Of a stretch of 64,000 bases of DNA, positions 1-9,229 are shown in pieces. This stretch comes from Paenibacillus sp. RUD330 (lineage in GTDB: Bacteria; Bacillota; Bacilli; Paenibacillales; Paenibacillaceae): positions 3,846,501 through 3,910,500 of the forward strand of contig NZ_CP022655.2 in NCBI RefSeq assembly GCF_002243345.2. Direction: 5' to 3'. The notes below the pieces were generated by a model. The model worked only from the letters and a program-made list of their open reading frames with translations. It was not told where the DNA came from and ran no database searches. How positions within the stretch are numbered: the stretch's first letter is position 1; every line of letters starts with the position of its first letter. Position numbers and translations under genes: made by a program.

Positions 1-906
1 TTCCGCCAGCTTCTGACGGAACTGCTCCAGATTCGCGGCGGAATCGGGCATGTCCATCTTGTTGGCTGCGATGATCTGCGGACGCTCGGCGAGCTTGGCG
101 TTGTAGAGCACGAGCTCCTCGTTGATCTTCAGCCAGTCCTCGAACGGATCGCGTCCCTCGGTGCCCGACATGTCGACGACATGGATGATGACCCGGGTGC
201 GCTCGACATGGCGCAGGAACTCATGGCCGAGGCCGACGCCTTCATGCGCGCCTTCAATCAAGCCCGGCAAGTCGGCCATGACGAAGCTGCGGCCCTCTTC
301 GACATCGACAACGCCGAGGTTGGGCGTAATCGTCGTGAAGTGGTAGGCGCCGATCTTCGGCCTGGCGGCGGATACGATCGACAGCAGCGTCGATTTGCCC
401 ACGCTCGGGAATCCGACGAGCCCGACATCGGCCATGACCTTGAGCTCCAGCACGAGCCAGCGCTCCTGGCCCTCCTCGCCCTTCTCCGCGATTTCGGGAG
501 CGGGGTTGCTGATCGTCGCGAAGCGCGGGTTGCCCCGTCCGCCCCGTCCGCCTTTGCCGACGATGACCTGTTGTCCGTGGCGAGTCATATCCCCTACAAT
601 TTCGCCGGTGTCGTCATCGATGATGATCGTTCCCGGGGGGATGCGCACGATCGTATCCTCGGCTCCCGCTCCATGCATGCTCTTCGGACGGCCCCGCTCG
701 CCGCGGTCGCCCTTGAAGTGCTTCTGATAGCGGAAGTCCATCAGCGTGCGCAAGCCCTCGTCCACACGGAAGATGACATTGCCTCCACGGCCGCCGTCCC
801 CGCCGGCCGGACCGCCCTCGGGCACGTATTTCTCCCTCCGGAACGATACGATGCCGTCTCCGCCGTCTCCGCCTTTGACAAATATTTTTGCTTTATCGAC
901 AAACAT
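1..906 (-). CDS. obg: GTPase Obg (partial, runs off the left edge)
   Basis: Ribosome-associated GTPase involved in large-subunit assembly, stress response and sporulation initiation. About 302 N-terminal codons are in the window. The glycine-rich Obg fold begins [20 protein letters not shown] and is followed by the G domain. The P-loop GFPSVGKST, the DLPGLIEG switch II and the NKMD G4 motif are all readable. The start is the ATG at 906, with GGAGG 8 bases upstream. It begins 13 bases after spo0B, so the two are co-transcribed; the obg/spo0B pairing is the classical Bacillus arrangement. The C-terminal OCT domain lies outside the window. Confidence 0.97.
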   Translation of the reverse strand, partial: MFVDKAKIFVKGGDGGDGIVSFRREKYVPEGGPAGGDGGRGGNVIFRVDEGLRTLMDFRYQKHFKGDRGERGRPKSMHGAGAEDTIVRIPPGTIIIDDDTGEIVGDMTRHGQQVIVGKGGRGGRGNPRFATISNPAPEIAEKGEEGQERWLVLELKVMADVGLVGFPSVGKSTLLSIVSAARPKIGAYHFTTITPNLGVVDVEEGRSFVMADLPGLIEGAHEGVGLGHEFLRHVERTRVIIHVVDMSGTEGRDPFEDWLKINEELVLYNAKLAERPQIIAANKMDMPDSAANLEQFRQKLAE

Positions 907-919
907 GATTAGCCTCCAA

Positions 920-1654
920 TTATGCGCAGAGCGGAGCCTTAAGCAGCACATGGCGGAACTGCTTCAGGCTGACGGCCTGCAGCGGGGTTCCGCGCAGACG
1001 CTGCTCCAATTTATCTACCAGCTCATCCCCGTCGCGCAGCTCGCCGGCGAACTCCAGCTCCACCATCAGCTCATCGGCTGCGCGGGACAGCTTCAGCACC
1101 AGGACGGCAGGATCGCCGATTCCGGGCTTGACGCCGAAGCGATAAGCGTTAATGACTTCGATCAGGGCATCAGCGGTCCGGTCTCTGTCCAGCTGGAGAT
1201 CCTCCAGCGTGAGGTTGTCCTCGACATCCACCTCAAGCACCAGGTTGTGGCTGAGCGTGCGGAAAGATTGCAAGTAGGCGACGAGAGACGGAATGCCGAG
1301 GTGAGCGATCCTGCTCTCCACCGCCATCTTGTCCCGAATCCGTTCCACGCTGGCTGCAGCCCTCTCCAGCTTGCCGATGCGGATATAGCCGTACAGCACC
1401 TGCAAATCGTTCATCCAGTCATGCCGGTGATGATTCAGCGTACGGATGGAGGCTTGCTGCTGGAGCGCGGAGGCGCGCCTGGCGCGGTCCTCATGCTCCT
1501 TGCGCTCCTGGACGATCCAGAAGGCAGCTGCGGCAACGGCCCACAGAATGAACAAAATATGCGTCCATAGAAAGGAAGGCCGAATGATCACGCCTGCTGC
1601 AGGCAGCAGGACAGACCCCGCTGCATACAGCTTAGCCGATCCGATGCGATTCAT
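920..1654 (-). CDS. spo0B: Spo0B sporulation phosphotransferase
   Basis: Phosphorelay protein that passes phosphate from Spo0F to Spo0A. The 244-residue protein has two N-terminal hydrophobic segments (about residues 8-25 and 30-47). An SpoOB-type alpha-helical dimerisation region follows, carrying the likely phospho-histidine in [19 protein letters not shown] (about residues 73-91). A degenerate ATPase-like C-terminal domain completes it. B. subtilis Spo0B is usually shorter and soluble, so the membrane segments are a lineage feature. Position between rpmA and obg supports the call. The start ATG at 1654 has only a weak upstream AAGTGGG. Confidence 0.9.
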   Translation of the reverse strand: MNRIGSAKLYAAGSVLLPAAGVIIRPSFLWTHILFILWAVAAAAFWIVQERKEHEDRARRASALQQQASIRTLNHHRHDWMNDLQVLYGYIRIGKLERAAASVERIRDKMAVESRIAHLGIPSLVAYLQSFRTLSHNLVLEVDVEDNLTLEDLQLDRDRTADALIEVINAYRFGVKPGIGDPAVLVLKLSRAADELMVELEFAGELRDGDELVDKLEQRLRGTPLQAVSLKQFRHVLLKAPLCA

Positions 1655-1726
1655 ACGTTTATCCCACTTTCTGCCTTAAGGATGCCCTGGCCAGCCAATT
1701 CCGTATGCAGCCGGCAATTTGTTGAC

Positions 1727-1758
1727 AAAAAAACCCGGCCTGTTCAAATCAGGCCGGG
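1727..1758 (-). terminator. Rho-independent terminator after rpmA
   Basis: Minus-strand stem of nine pairs (cccggcctg at 1734-1742 with its complement at 1750-1758), a seven-base loop and then a run of seven T (1727-1733). It lies between the L27 stop codon and spo0B. It would terminate, or partly terminate, the L21/Prp/L27 transcript before spo0B-obg. Confidence 0.85.
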
Positions 1759-1775
1759 TCGCGTCTCTCGTGAAC

Positions 1776-2087
1776 TTAAGCTTCTACTGCTGCAGCTACC
1801 GGAGCCAGATCAACGGGGTAAACGCTGGCTTTCTTGCGGTCGCGTCCCCAACGCTCGAACTTGACGACGCCGTCGATCAGAGCGTACAGCGTGTCATCCT
1901 TGCCGATGCCCACGTTGTTGCCCGGGTGGATCTTCGTTCCGCGTTGACGGAACAGGATGCTGCCCGCGCTTACGACTTGGCCGTCAGCACGCTTGGCGCC
2001 GAGGCGCTTCGATTGGCTGTCGCGTCCGTTCTTCGTGGAGCCTACGCCCTTTTTGGAAGCGAACAACTGAAGATTCAGTTTCAACAT
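1776..2087 (-). CDS. rpmA: 50S ribosomal protein bL27 with cleavable N-terminus
   Basis: Large-subunit protein bL27 (103 codons), which reaches toward the peptidyl-transferase centre. It starts [20 protein letters not shown]. The LNLQLFA extension before SKKG is the Bacillota form, which is removed by the protease Prp. The prp gene lies immediately upstream in the same operon (2108-2443). The start is the ATG at 2087, with an AAGGGAGGA ribosome site. Longer upstream readings would run into prp and are not needed. The order rplU-prp-rpmA is conserved in Bacillota. Confidence 0.97.
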   Translation of the reverse strand: MLKLNLQLFASKKGVGSTKNGRDSQSKRLGAKRADGQVVSAGSILFRQRGTKIHPGNNVGIGKDDTLYALIDGVVKFERWGRDRKKASVYPVDLAPVAAAVEA

Positions 2088-2107
2088 GTCGGTGTCCTCC
2101 CTTCTCG

Positions 2108-2443
2108 TTAAACTAGCTCTTCGTTCAAGGTGATGAATCGGCTGTAGGAATCGGCGATTCCGCTCAGCATCACCACCATGGATTCCAGAAGCAGCTGAAC
2201 CCGGCCATCGGCCGTCTCGTCCTGCAGGGCTGGAATTTCCGATTGGAGCCATCCATTCTTCATGACGGCCGGCAGGACGACGCCTGCCAAGGCCTCAATA
2301 GAATTCACGGTGCCCACCGTAACGGCGGATACACCTGCGCATACGATATCTTTGCCCGCTTTGGCATATTTCGCGTGCCCCTTGACGGAGAAGGCGGTAA
2401 TATGCCGGTCACCGGACCTCCGGATAAACGTAACCACAATCAT
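2108..2443 (-). CDS. prp: Ribosomal-processing cysteine protease Prp
   Basis: Cysteine protease (YsxB family, 111 aa) that cleaves the N-terminal extension of bL27. The expected catalytic pair is visible: His23 in [11 protein letters not shown] and Cys35 in [10 protein letters not shown]. It sits between rplU and rpmA with 12- and 20-base gaps, so enzyme and substrate are translated from one message. Length and motif spacing fit the family. Confidence 0.93.
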   Translation of the reverse strand: MIVVTFIRRSGDRHITAFSVKGHAKYAKAGKDIVCAGVSAVTVGTVNSIEALAGVVLPAVMKNGWLQSEIPALQDETADGRVQLLLESMVVMLSGIADSYSRFITLNEELV

Positions 2444-2455
2444 GAGAGCACCGGC

Positions 2456-2767
2456 TTACGCTTGGATGCTTTCGATCGTGACTTTCGTGTACGGCTGACG
2501 GTGGCCTTGCTTGCGGCGGTAGTTCTTCTTGGCTTTGTACTTGTAGACGATGATCTTCTTGCCTCTGCCGATTTTCTCGACCTTGCCGGAAACCGTAGCT
2601 CCGGAAACGATCGGGGAACCCGTCACGAGACCTCCGTCCTTGGATACGGCCAGGACGCGATCAAACGTTACCGTATCGCCTTCGCCGGCGTTCAGCTTCT
2701 CGATGTAGAGAACGTCGCCTTGCTGAACTTTGTATTGCTTGCCGCCTGTTTCGATAATTGCGAACAT
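2456..2767 (-). CDS. rplU: 50S ribosomal protein bL21
   Basis: Large-subunit protein bL21 (103 aa) beginning [19 protein letters not shown]. The basic tail [20 protein letters not shown] is typical of the family. The ATG at 2767 has a strong AAGGAGGTG ribosome site. An upstream in-frame extension exists but enters the leader region and is rejected. First gene of the rplU-prp-rpmA transcript, with its own promoter and leader just upstream. Confidence 0.97.
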   Translation of the reverse strand: MFAIIETGGKQYKVQQGDVLYIEKLNAGEGDTVTFDRVLAVSKDGGLVTGSPIVSGATVSGKVEKIGRGKKIIVYKYKAKKNYRRKQGHRQPYTKVTIESIQA

Positions 2768-2888
2768 GGATGGTGCACCTCCTTGTAGTCGAAGACTCGC
2801 CTGGAAAAGGTGGGGAAATCGAGTAGCGAGATCCCAGCTTGAAAACCCGTCCGGTGCGGTACCATATATGTCCTCGGGGGACATACAC
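2768..2888 (-). ncRNA. rplU 5' leader, candidate L21 leader
   Basis: About 120 untranslated bases lie between the rplU promoter and its start codon. They contain a short stem (ATGTCC pairing with GGACAT around 2866-2882) and other paired segments near 2800-2835. Bacillota commonly carry a structured autoregulatory L21 leader at this position. I cannot confirm the consensus fold by eye, so the class assignment rests mainly on location. Confidence 0.5.
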
Positions 2889-2894
2889 CAAAGT

Positions 2895-2923
2895 AGTGTA
2901 CCATATCCTAGGCGCTCATACAA
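2895..2923 (-). promoter_or_regulatory. Sigma-A promoter for rplU operon
   Basis: Minus-strand -35 TTGTAT (2923-2918), 17-base spacer, -10 TACACT (2900-2895). It starts just after the rng stop codon and fits a transcript that begins the L21 leader. Confidence 0.65.
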
Positions 2924-2926
2924 TAG

Positions 2927-4207
2927 CTATGTCGAAGCTCGTCCATCCTGGCCGCCCTTCGCGCGCGGGGAGAGACCGACGTACCGCTGCCCGCTCCCGC
3001 CGCAGCTGCCGCAGATCTCGTGGAACTTGGGCCCGATGCTCTTGCGCGTCTTCTTGCGGGTGATCTCGAGCAGGCCGAGCCGGGTCCAGCCGTGGACCTG
3101 GCATTTGCTGCGGTCGTCCCGCGAGGCGTCCTCGAGCTGATGGCGCACCTTCTCCCGATGGATGCCGTCCTCCATGTCGATGAAATCGACGATGATGATG
3201 CCGCCCACGTCGCGCAGCCGGAGCAGGCGGGCGATCTCGCGGGCCGCCTCCATGTTCGTGCGGAACACCGTATCCTCCAGCCCGCTTGTTCCGGTGAACT
3301 TGCCCGTGTTGACATCGATGACCGTAAGCGCCTCGGTCTGCTCCCAGACGAGGTAGCCGCCGCTGGGCAGCCAGATCCGTGTCTGGAAGGCCGCGCTCAG
3401 CTGCTCGGCGACCCCATGCTGCTCGAAGAGGGTCTTGCCGCCTTGCTTGTCCGCCAGATGAAGCCTCGCCTCGCTGCCCGGCGCCAGCTCATGAACCAGC
3501 TTGAGCGCCTCCTCGTAGCGGGACCGGTCGTCGAAGTACACCTCCGTGCCGGGCGTGAAGGCGTCGCGGAACGTCCGCCTCATCAATGCCGCCTCGCGAA
3601 GGACCGGCTGGGGCGACTTGAGCCCTTTGGCCTTCTTCACCACCGCTTCCCAGCTTTCCCGGAGCTGCATCAGGTCATGGCGCAGCGAATGCAGGTTCTC
3701 GCCGGCCGCCACGGTCCGCAGGATGATGCCCTCGCTGCCTCTGCGCAGCTCCTCGCCGACGCCTCGGAGCCTGCTGCGCTCGCTCTCGGCTCCGATCTTC
3801 TTGGATACGCCGACATAATCCGCGCCCGGCATGTAGACCAGCCATCTTCCCGGCAAGGAAAACTGAGTCGTTACCCGGGCTCCCTTGCCGCCGATCGGCT
3901 CCTTGATGACCTGCACGAGCAGCTCCTGGCCGACGCGGACCAGGTCCGCGATGGCCGGCTTGTCCTTGCCGTGATCGGCAGCAGGATGGAGCAGCTCGTC
4001 GATATACAGGAACGCGTTCTTGGCCAGGCCGATATCGACGAATGCCGCCTGCATGCCAGGCAGCACGTTGACGACGCGCCCTTTGTACATATTGCCGACC
4101 AAACCGCCCTCCGATGCATCCTCCATGAAAAACTCCATGACGCGCCCGCCCTGAAGCACCGCCGTCTGCAGCAGCGCACCGTTCGCCTGAATCAGCATTG
4201 TCCTCAT
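2927..4207 (-). CDS. rng: Ribonuclease G/E family protein
   Basis: Endoribonuclease of the RNase E/G family (426 aa) acting on 5'-monophosphate RNA and rRNA precursors. Visible parts are an S1 domain (about residues 35-110), the 5' sensor/RNase H-like region and the DNase I-like catalytic region. Metal-binding Asp298 lies in VIDVNTGKF and Asp341 in IIIVDFIDMEDG. The zinc-link cysteines are in CGSCGGSG near residues 399-402. It ends immediately before the rplU promoter. The start ATG at 4207 has a weak GGGGGG-type site; a second ATG three codons in is possible. B. subtilis lacks this gene in this position. Confidence 0.9.
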   Translation of the reverse strand: MRTMLIQANGALLQTAVLQGGRVMEFFMEDASEGGLVGNMYKGRVVNVLPGMQAAFVDIGLAKNAFLYIDELLHPAADHGKDKPAIADLVRVGQELLVQVIKEPIGGKGARVTTQFSLPGRWLVYMPGADYVGVSKKIGAESERSRLRGVGEELRRGSEGIILRTVAAGENLHSLRHDLMQLRESWEAVVKKAKGLKSPQPVLREAALMRRTFRDAFTPGTEVYFDDRSRYEEALKLVHELAPGSEARLHLADKQGGKTLFEQHGVAEQLSAAFQTRIWLPSGGYLVWEQTEALTVIDVNTGKFTGTSGLEDTVFRTNMEAAREIARLLRLRDVGGIIIVDFIDMEDGIHREKVRHQLEDASRDDRSKCQVHGWTRLGLLEITRKKTRKSIGPKFHEICGSCGGSGQRYVGLSPRAKGGQDGRAST

Positions 4208-4268
4208 GATATGACGGTGACACCTGCCCCCCGCGGTCTTTGCAAGACCGTTCGATTTGCCTCTTATT

Positions 4269-5141
4269 CTACCTCAAAAGGTCGGAAACTGCACGATCTC
4301 CCGTCAAATATCCTTCGATGATCCTCTGCTCCGGCAGCACCTTCACGATCCGGCCCCGCTCCTCCATCACGTAGACGAGATGATAATGGTCCCGCAGGAA
4401 CATCCTCGCAGTCGTCCAGACCGGATGCCGCTGCGTCACGACGATCGGCCTCGACCGGACGCCTTCCCGGATCCGCCTTCTCGCCCCGCGTTCCCTGTTC
4501 ACGAGAAACCGCAAGAATAGGAACGGGATATGCTTCCGGTAAGTCCAATTGGTCGCCAGCAGAAACAGCCCTACCGCCAGCAGATTGGCCTGGATGCCGC
4601 TGCTGCGGTGAAGCTGCGGCAGCAGCGCGTAACCGATCATGACGAGGCTGAACGCCATTCCGGTCCATGCGCTCAGCCTCAGCGTGGAATAGAAGGTCAA
4701 GCGGAGCCCGCAGGCGATCCGGAGCAGCCTGCCGCCGTCCAGCGGATAGATCGGCAGCAGATTGAAGGCGAGCAAGAGCAGGTTCGCGTGCACCAGATAG
4801 TCCGCCCAGCCCGCGTCCATCCATCCAAGCGAGCCCAGCACCCAGGCCGCGGCCGCCATCCATACATTCTGGAGCGGTCCGGCCAGCGCGATGACCGCCT
4901 CCTCGCGCGCCGGCGCTCCCGGCTTCTCCTCGAGCTCGGCTACGCCTCCGAACGGCAGCAGCTTGATTTCCCTGATTCTCCATCCGTATCCGTAGGCTGC
5001 CGCCGCATGTCCCAGTTCATGGACGAAAACGAGCGTGAAGAGGGTAAGGAGCTCGGCAAGATAACCTGTCATCACCGACAACAGCATCAGCACGGCGAAC
5101 AAGGGATGAAGGCTCCACCTCACTCCCCGGATGTTAATCAA
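4269..5141 (-). CDS. spoIVFB: SpoIVFB intramembrane metalloprotease
   Basis: Site-2-protease family (M50) enzyme that releases active sigma-K in the mother cell during sporulation. The 290 aa contain several membrane helices. The zinc motif HELGH is at residues 41-45, and the second metal site is LLPIYPLDGGR with Asp near 135. A CBS-like cytoplasmic tail follows from about residue 200. The likely start is TTG at 5141, overlapping the end of spoIVFA by 8 bases, so translation is probably coupled. The SpoIVFA-SpoIVFB order is the standard operon. Confidence 0.92.
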   Translation of the reverse strand: MINIRGVRWSLHPLFAVLMLLSVMTGYLAELLTLFTLVFVHELGHAAAAYGYGWRIREIKLLPFGGVAELEEKPGAPAREEAVIALAGPLQNVWMAAAAWVLGSLGWMDAGWADYLVHANLLLLAFNLLPIYPLDGGRLLRIACGLRLTFYSTLRLSAWTGMAFSLVMIGYALLPQLHRSSGIQANLLAVGLFLLATNWTYRKHIPFLFLRFLVNRERGARRRIREGVRSRPIVVTQRHPVWTTARMFLRDHYHLVYVMEERGRIVKVLPEQRIIEGYLTGDRAVSDLLR

Positions 5142-6309
5142 GCGGAACCACTTCCGCCGGGTCGACGTAGCGGTCGTTGTCCTTCACCGCAAAATAGAGC
5201 AGGGGCAAGCTTCCGTCCGCTGCCGCGGATCCCATCCTGCCGATCTCCTGCCCGGCCGTCACCCAATCGTTCACCTGCACGCCGGCCTCGCCGAGCTGGC
5301 CGTAATAGGTCGTGCGGCCGTCGGCATGCTGGATGACGATCGTCGGTCCCTTGGCGTCGTCGGCCGAGACGACCTGGACCCGTCCCTGCTCGGCCGCCCT
5401 TACCGCTTCTCCGGCCTGCCCCGCCATCTCCACGCCGCCCAGCGACTCGGCGAACGTCTTCACGACGGCGCCGCCTTCAAGCGGCGATACCGTTTCCGGC
5501 TTGACCGTTCCTCCAACGCTTGCCGTCTGCTCCCCGTCCCGGATGCCGAAGCCGGGAATGAAGGAAGGCGCCCCTGCGAACACCTGGCTGTACCAGCCCG
5601 CTATCCGCGTGAAATCCATCTGCTCGGTCAGCGCTTCGGTCACCAGCGCCTGCCCTTGCCTCGCGGCTCCGCCGCTGAGCTGGAACAGCCCCCACACAGC
5701 CCCGAACAAGGCAGCGGAGAGCAGCAGCTTCACCTGGAGCTCCCGGCGGAAGCCGCCGGTCCCGCCGCTTCCGCTCCGGCTCCCGCCGGAACCGGAGCGG
5801 CTCCCGGATGCGGGCGTCCTCCCTTCCCGCTTGCGGAAAGGAGCCGACAGGCTGCCGCTCGCCTCCTCCAGCCGCTGCCAAGGATTGGCGCTGCGCTTCC
5901 ATTCCAGCTCGGGATCCTTCTCGGACGGGAGCGGCCAGGCTTCCTGCCACAGCTCGTCCGGCTCGGCGTCAAACGCTTCCGGCGGCGGAGCATACACCCG
6001 GGTGCCGTAAGGTCCTGCGCCGCCTGCGCCTCCGTTATTTGGGGCGGATGTCCCTCCGGAACCGAATGCCCCTTGCTTTCGAGAGGAGCCCGAGAAGGCG
6101 CGTCCAGCCTCCGCATCCTTCTCGTACCGCGAGGCAGCCGGACGCATCCCCGCGCCGGTTCCGCTCTCCGTCAACTCCCGGATCCTTTCCTGGCGGCGCT
6201 CGCGGTTGCCCGTCCCGATCGCCTCCGCTTCCTCATGCCTGCGGCCGCCGTTCAAGCGGCGCCGGGTCGAAAAATCGGCATCGAACCTTCCCTTGTTTCC
6301 CGCATCCAT
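5134..6309 (-). CDS. spoIVFA: SpoIVFA, degenerate M23-domain regulator of SpoIVFB
   Basis: Membrane anchor and inhibitor partner of SpoIVFB. It has a long, low-complexity, charged and Gly/Ser-rich N-terminal cytoplasmic region, one membrane segment (VKLLLSAALFGAVWGLFQL) and a C-terminal LytM/M23-like fold. The catalytic histidines expected in an active M23 peptidase are missing. The first motif reads HADGRTTYYGQL and the last LYFAVKDND, so it is probably non-enzymatic, as expected for SpoIVFA. I chose ATG 6309 because AAGGGAG lies 10 bases upstream. A TTG at 6393 in the same frame would add 28 residues but lacks a ribosome site. Confidence 0.85.
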   Translation of the reverse strand: MDAGNKGRFDADFSTRRRLNGGRRHEEAEAIGTGNRERRQERIRELTESGTGAGMRPAASRYEKDAEAGRAFSGSSRKQGAFGSGGTSAPNNGGAGGAGPYGTRVYAPPPEAFDAEPDELWQEAWPLPSEKDPELEWKRSANPWQRLEEASGSLSAPFRKREGRTPASGSRSGSGGSRSGSGGTGGFRRELQVKLLLSAALFGAVWGLFQLSGGAARQGQALVTEALTEQMDFTRIAGWYSQVFAGAPSFIPGFGIRDGEQTASVGGTVKPETVSPLEGGAVVKTFAESLGGVEMAGQAGEAVRAAEQGRVQVVSADDAKGPTIVIQHADGRTTYYGQLGEAGVQVNDWVTAGQEIGRMGSAAADGSLPLLYFAVKDNDRYVDPAEVVPLD

Positions 6310-6444
6310 CCTTGTCCCGCTCCCTTCGGAATCTCCGCCGCCGGTTAGGATGGCGGAGGCTTGTTCCTTATCCTTATGAGCAGGCTTATCCAAGTATGCG
6401 GAAGGTGCGGGCCAGGCTCGGCACGCGCGTCACGGACAAAATGA

Positions 6445-6490
6445 AAAAGGATGCCGGGCAGAAGCTTGGCAGCTCCTGCTCCGGCATCCT
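6445..6490 (-). terminator. Terminator after rodA
   Basis: Minus-strand ten-pair stem (AGGATGCCGG and its complement, 6449-6458 and 6481-6490) with a structured 22-base loop, followed by TTTTTC. It separates the mre/min/rodA transcript from spoIVFA. Confidence 0.8.
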
Positions 6491-6546
6491 CCAGGGATCA
6501 TCCAACTAGAAATGGCGAGGTTGCAGTTGTTCTGTTATCTTCCGTG

Positions 6547-7692
6547 CTACTCGAGCTGATACTTCTCCTGATGCGCCCGGACGCTGAAAACGATGCCGAT
6601 GCTGAGCATATTCAGCATCAGCGACGTGCCGCCGTAGCTGACGAACGGCAGCGTGATGCCGGTGATCGGCATGATGCCGATCATCATGCCGACGTTCTGG
6701 AACACCTGGAACACATACATGCACACGACCCCGATGATGATGAACGAGCCCTTCAGGTCCAGGCACTGGAAGGCGATGATGATCATCCGGTAGATGAGCA
6801 GGAAGTACAGGAGCAGCAGCACCGCCGAGCCCTGGAAGCCGAACTCCTCGCCGATGACGACGAAGATGGAGTCCGAGTACGTATAAGGAACGGCGCCGCG
6901 ATTTTTGGAATCGCCCTGCAGGAAGCCGTCTCCCGTCAAGCCGCCGCTGCCGACGGCGATCTTGGCGTTGCGCGCCTGGTAAGCCTGGTCCTTGTCCGCG
7001 TTGGTCGGATCGACGAAGGTGTTGATCCGCTCATACCAGTGCTTGACGCCATGCTTCTCCGCATAGTCCTTGATTTCGGCATTGAAGGAAGTGAACAGCG
7101 TCACGAATAGAATGGCGCCGCCGATGACGGATACAAGCCCAATCAGGACATGCGAGTACTTGACGTTGCCGATCCACAGCATGCCGAGCAGGATGACCAG
7201 ATAAATAACGGCATTGCCGAGGTCGGGCTGGACGACGACAAGCATGAAGGGCAGCCCGACCAGCACCGCGATCGGCATGAGATCCTGCGTGAACAGCAGC
7301 TTGTCTCCCTGCCTTCGTCCCAGCATGTAGGCCACGACGATGATCATGATGATCTTGAACGCCTCGGCCGGCTGGAAGCTGAAGCCGCCAGGCAGCTTGA
7401 ACCACCCGGTCGCTCCGTTCACCTTGGAGCCGAGGAAGAAGACGGCGACGAGCATGGCGATGCCGATGGCGTAAAAATAATACCAGAACTTGAGAATGAT
7501 GCGGTAGTCCACCAAGGTGACGAAAGTCACCAGAATGTACCCCGCGACATAAAACTGCAGCATCTTCTTATAGTAGCCGGCATACTTTGGATCCCCGTCG
7601 CCGACGCTGTAGAGCAGCACCGCGCTGACCACCATGAAGCATACAAGCAGCGTCAGAATGCCGACATCCATTTTTTTGAGTCTATTGAGCAC
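6547..7692 (-). CDS. rodA: RodA-type SEDS peptidoglycan polymerase
   Basis: SEDS-family membrane protein (381 aa, about 10 helices) that polymerises glycan strands with a partner class B PBP. Typical SEDS stretches are GGFSFQPAEAFKI, VVVQPDLGNAVIYL (with the catalytic Asp), GSGGLTGDGFLQG, VIGEEFGF and LPFVSYGGTSLM. Association with mreBCD suggests the elongation rather than the division branch, although FtsW/SpoVE membership cannot be excluded by eye. The GTG start at 7692 lies six bases after the minD stop. Confidence 0.88.
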   Translation of the reverse strand: MLNRLKKMDVGILTLLVCFMVVSAVLLYSVGDGDPKYAGYYKKMLQFYVAGYILVTFVTLVDYRIILKFWYYFYAIGIAMLVAVFFLGSKVNGATGWFKLPGGFSFQPAEAFKIIMIIVVAYMLGRRQGDKLLFTQDLMPIAVLVGLPFMLVVVQPDLGNAVIYLVILLGMLWIGNVKYSHVLIGLVSVIGGAILFVTLFTSFNAEIKDYAEKHGVKHWYERINTFVDPTNADKDQAYQARNAKIAVGSGGLTGDGFLQGDSKNRGAVPYTYSDSIFVVIGEEFGFQGSAVLLLLYFLLIYRMIIIAFQCLDLKGSFIIIGVVCMYVFQVFQNVGMMIGIMPITGITLPFVSYGGTSLMLNMLSIGIVFSVRAHQEKYQLE

Positions 7693-7698
7693 TTACGT

Positions 7699-8490
7699 TC
7701 ATCCCATTCCCAAAAACTTCACGAGCCTGCGCAGCCTACCCGGCCTCTCTTCCAGCTGCATCAGCGGAACCATGTCCCCCAATATGCGCCTGGCGATGTT
7801 GCGGTAAGCGATCGCAGCCCGCGAGCTCGGATCCATGACGGTCGGTTCGCCGGAATTCGCCGCCTTGATGACTCTCTCATCGTCTGGAACGATGCCGAGC
7901 AGATCGACTGCCAGCACCTGGCAGATCTCGTCGATGTCCAGCATTTCCCCGTTCTTGACCATCGCGGGGCGGATGCGGTTGACGACGAGCTTGGCCGGAA
8001 CCTTGGAGCCCTCCAGCAAGCCGATCACCCGGTCGGCATCGCGCACGGCGGCATTCTCGGGAGTCGTGACGACAATCGCCCGGTCGGCGCCGGCTACCGC
8101 GTTGCGGAAGCCCTGCTCGATGCCGGCCGGACAGTCGATGATGACATAATCGTATTCCCGCTTCAGCTCCAGGACGATGTCCTTGACCTGCTCCGGCGTG
8201 ACGTCGGACTTGTCCTTCGTCTGCGCGGCGGGCAGCATGTACAGCTCCTCGAACCGCTTGTCCTTGACGAGCGCCTGCTGCAGGCGGCAGCGCCCCTCTG
8301 CAACGTCCACGAGATCGTAGATGATCCGGTTCTCAAGCCCCATGACGACGTCCAGATTGCGCAGGCCGATATCGGTATCGACCATGGCCACTTTTTTGCC
8401 CAGCAGAGCAAGGGCAGTGCCCAGATTGGCCGATGTCGTCGTCTTGCCGACCCCGCCTTTGCCCGATGTGATGACGATTGCTTCTCCCAT
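7699..8490 (-). CDS. minD: Septum-site determining ATPase MinD
   Basis: ParA/MinD-type ATPase (263 aa) that recruits MinC to the membrane to block polar division. The deviant Walker A motif GKGGVGKTTT lies at residues 10-19, switch motifs include DTDIGLRNLD and DCPAGIEQG, and an amphipathic C-terminal membrane helix (PGRLRRLVKFLG) is visible. It follows minC by four bases, so the pair is translationally linked. Confidence 0.96.
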   Translation of the reverse strand: MGEAIVITSGKGGVGKTTTSANLGTALALLGKKVAMVDTDIGLRNLDVVMGLENRIIYDLVDVAEGRCRLQQALVKDKRFEELYMLPAAQTKDKSDVTPEQVKDIVLELKREYDYVIIDCPAGIEQGFRNAVAGADRAIVVTTPENAAVRDADRVIGLLEGSKVPAKLVVNRIRPAMVKNGEMLDIDEICQVLAVDLLGIVPDDERVIKAANSGEPTVMDPSSRAAIAYRNIARRILGDMVPLMQLEERPGRLRRLVKFLGMG

Positions 8491-8494
8491 GCCT

Positions 8495-9160
8495 TTACAC
8501 CCCTTTGAACAGCATCGTCTCCTTGCGCATCCGCGCGAGCTGGTTCATCTTGTCGATCTGCATCCGCCCGTCCTCCAGGTAGGCATACTCCATGGAGGCG
8601 TCTCCCGACATCCACTCCTCGGGAGGACGGCTGATGACATCCCCAATGCGCAGCTGCGTCGGCCGCAGCAGCGATGCGGCGATAATGGCTTCTTCACGTC
8701 CCTCGCAGCCCGCATGGGCCATCCCGCGAAGAGCGCCGAGCACATATATATCCCCGGTGCAGCGGACCGTGCCGCCGGGGTTCACGTCGCCGAGCAGCAG
8801 CAGGCTTCCGTCATGCTCCACTGTCTGCCCGGAACGGATCATTCCCGTCATAAGCTTGAACGCCTGCATTCCGGCCGCGTCGCCTTCTTCGGCGGCGGCT
8901 TCGGATTCAATCGACTGGACAAGCAGGTTCCCCTTCTGGCGGATCAAGGAACGGATCCTCTCCTTGTCCTCCTCCTCCAGGCTGCGCGCGCCAAGCCTCA
9001 CATGCACATGCACCAGCGGCCCGGAAAGCAGCTGCTGGTGGGATTTCTCCAGCTTGAACTGGAGCTCTTCCATCAATTCCGAAAGCTCGCACTGATCGTC
9101 AAAGAGGAAGATGAGACCGTCCTTGACTCCCTTAATCGTGATACGCTGTTTGTCGGTCAC
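8495..9160 (-). CDS. minC: Septum-site determining protein MinC
   Basis: Division inhibitor acting on FtsZ (221 aa). The N-terminal domain spans about residues 1-105 and the C-terminal beta-helix about 110-210. The C-terminal domain shows the repeats GDVNPGGTVRCTGDIYVLG and RPTQLRIGDVISRPP that form the MinD-binding face. The GTG start at 9160 has an AAGGAGGGA site. Confidence 0.95.
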   Translation of the reverse strand: MTDKQRITIKGVKDGLIFLFDDQCELSELMEELQFKLEKSHQQLLSGPLVHVHVRLGARSLEEEDKERIRSLIRQKGNLLVQSIESEAAAEEGDAAGMQAFKLMTGMIRSGQTVEHDGSLLLLGDVNPGGTVRCTGDIYVLGALRGMAHAGCEGREEAIIAASLLRPTQLRIGDVISRPPEEWMSGDASMEYAYLEDGRMQIDKMNQLARMRKETMLFKGV

Positions 9161-9229
9161 ATCCGTCCCTCCTTGACGTACTCAATTCGGCTTGCGGAAG
9201 GCGGTTTCCTGCTTCCTTCATGCATGGCT

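Noticed and set aside
181-912. Plus-strand open frame opposite obg
   Set aside because: Shadow of the obg coding frame; no recognisable domain.
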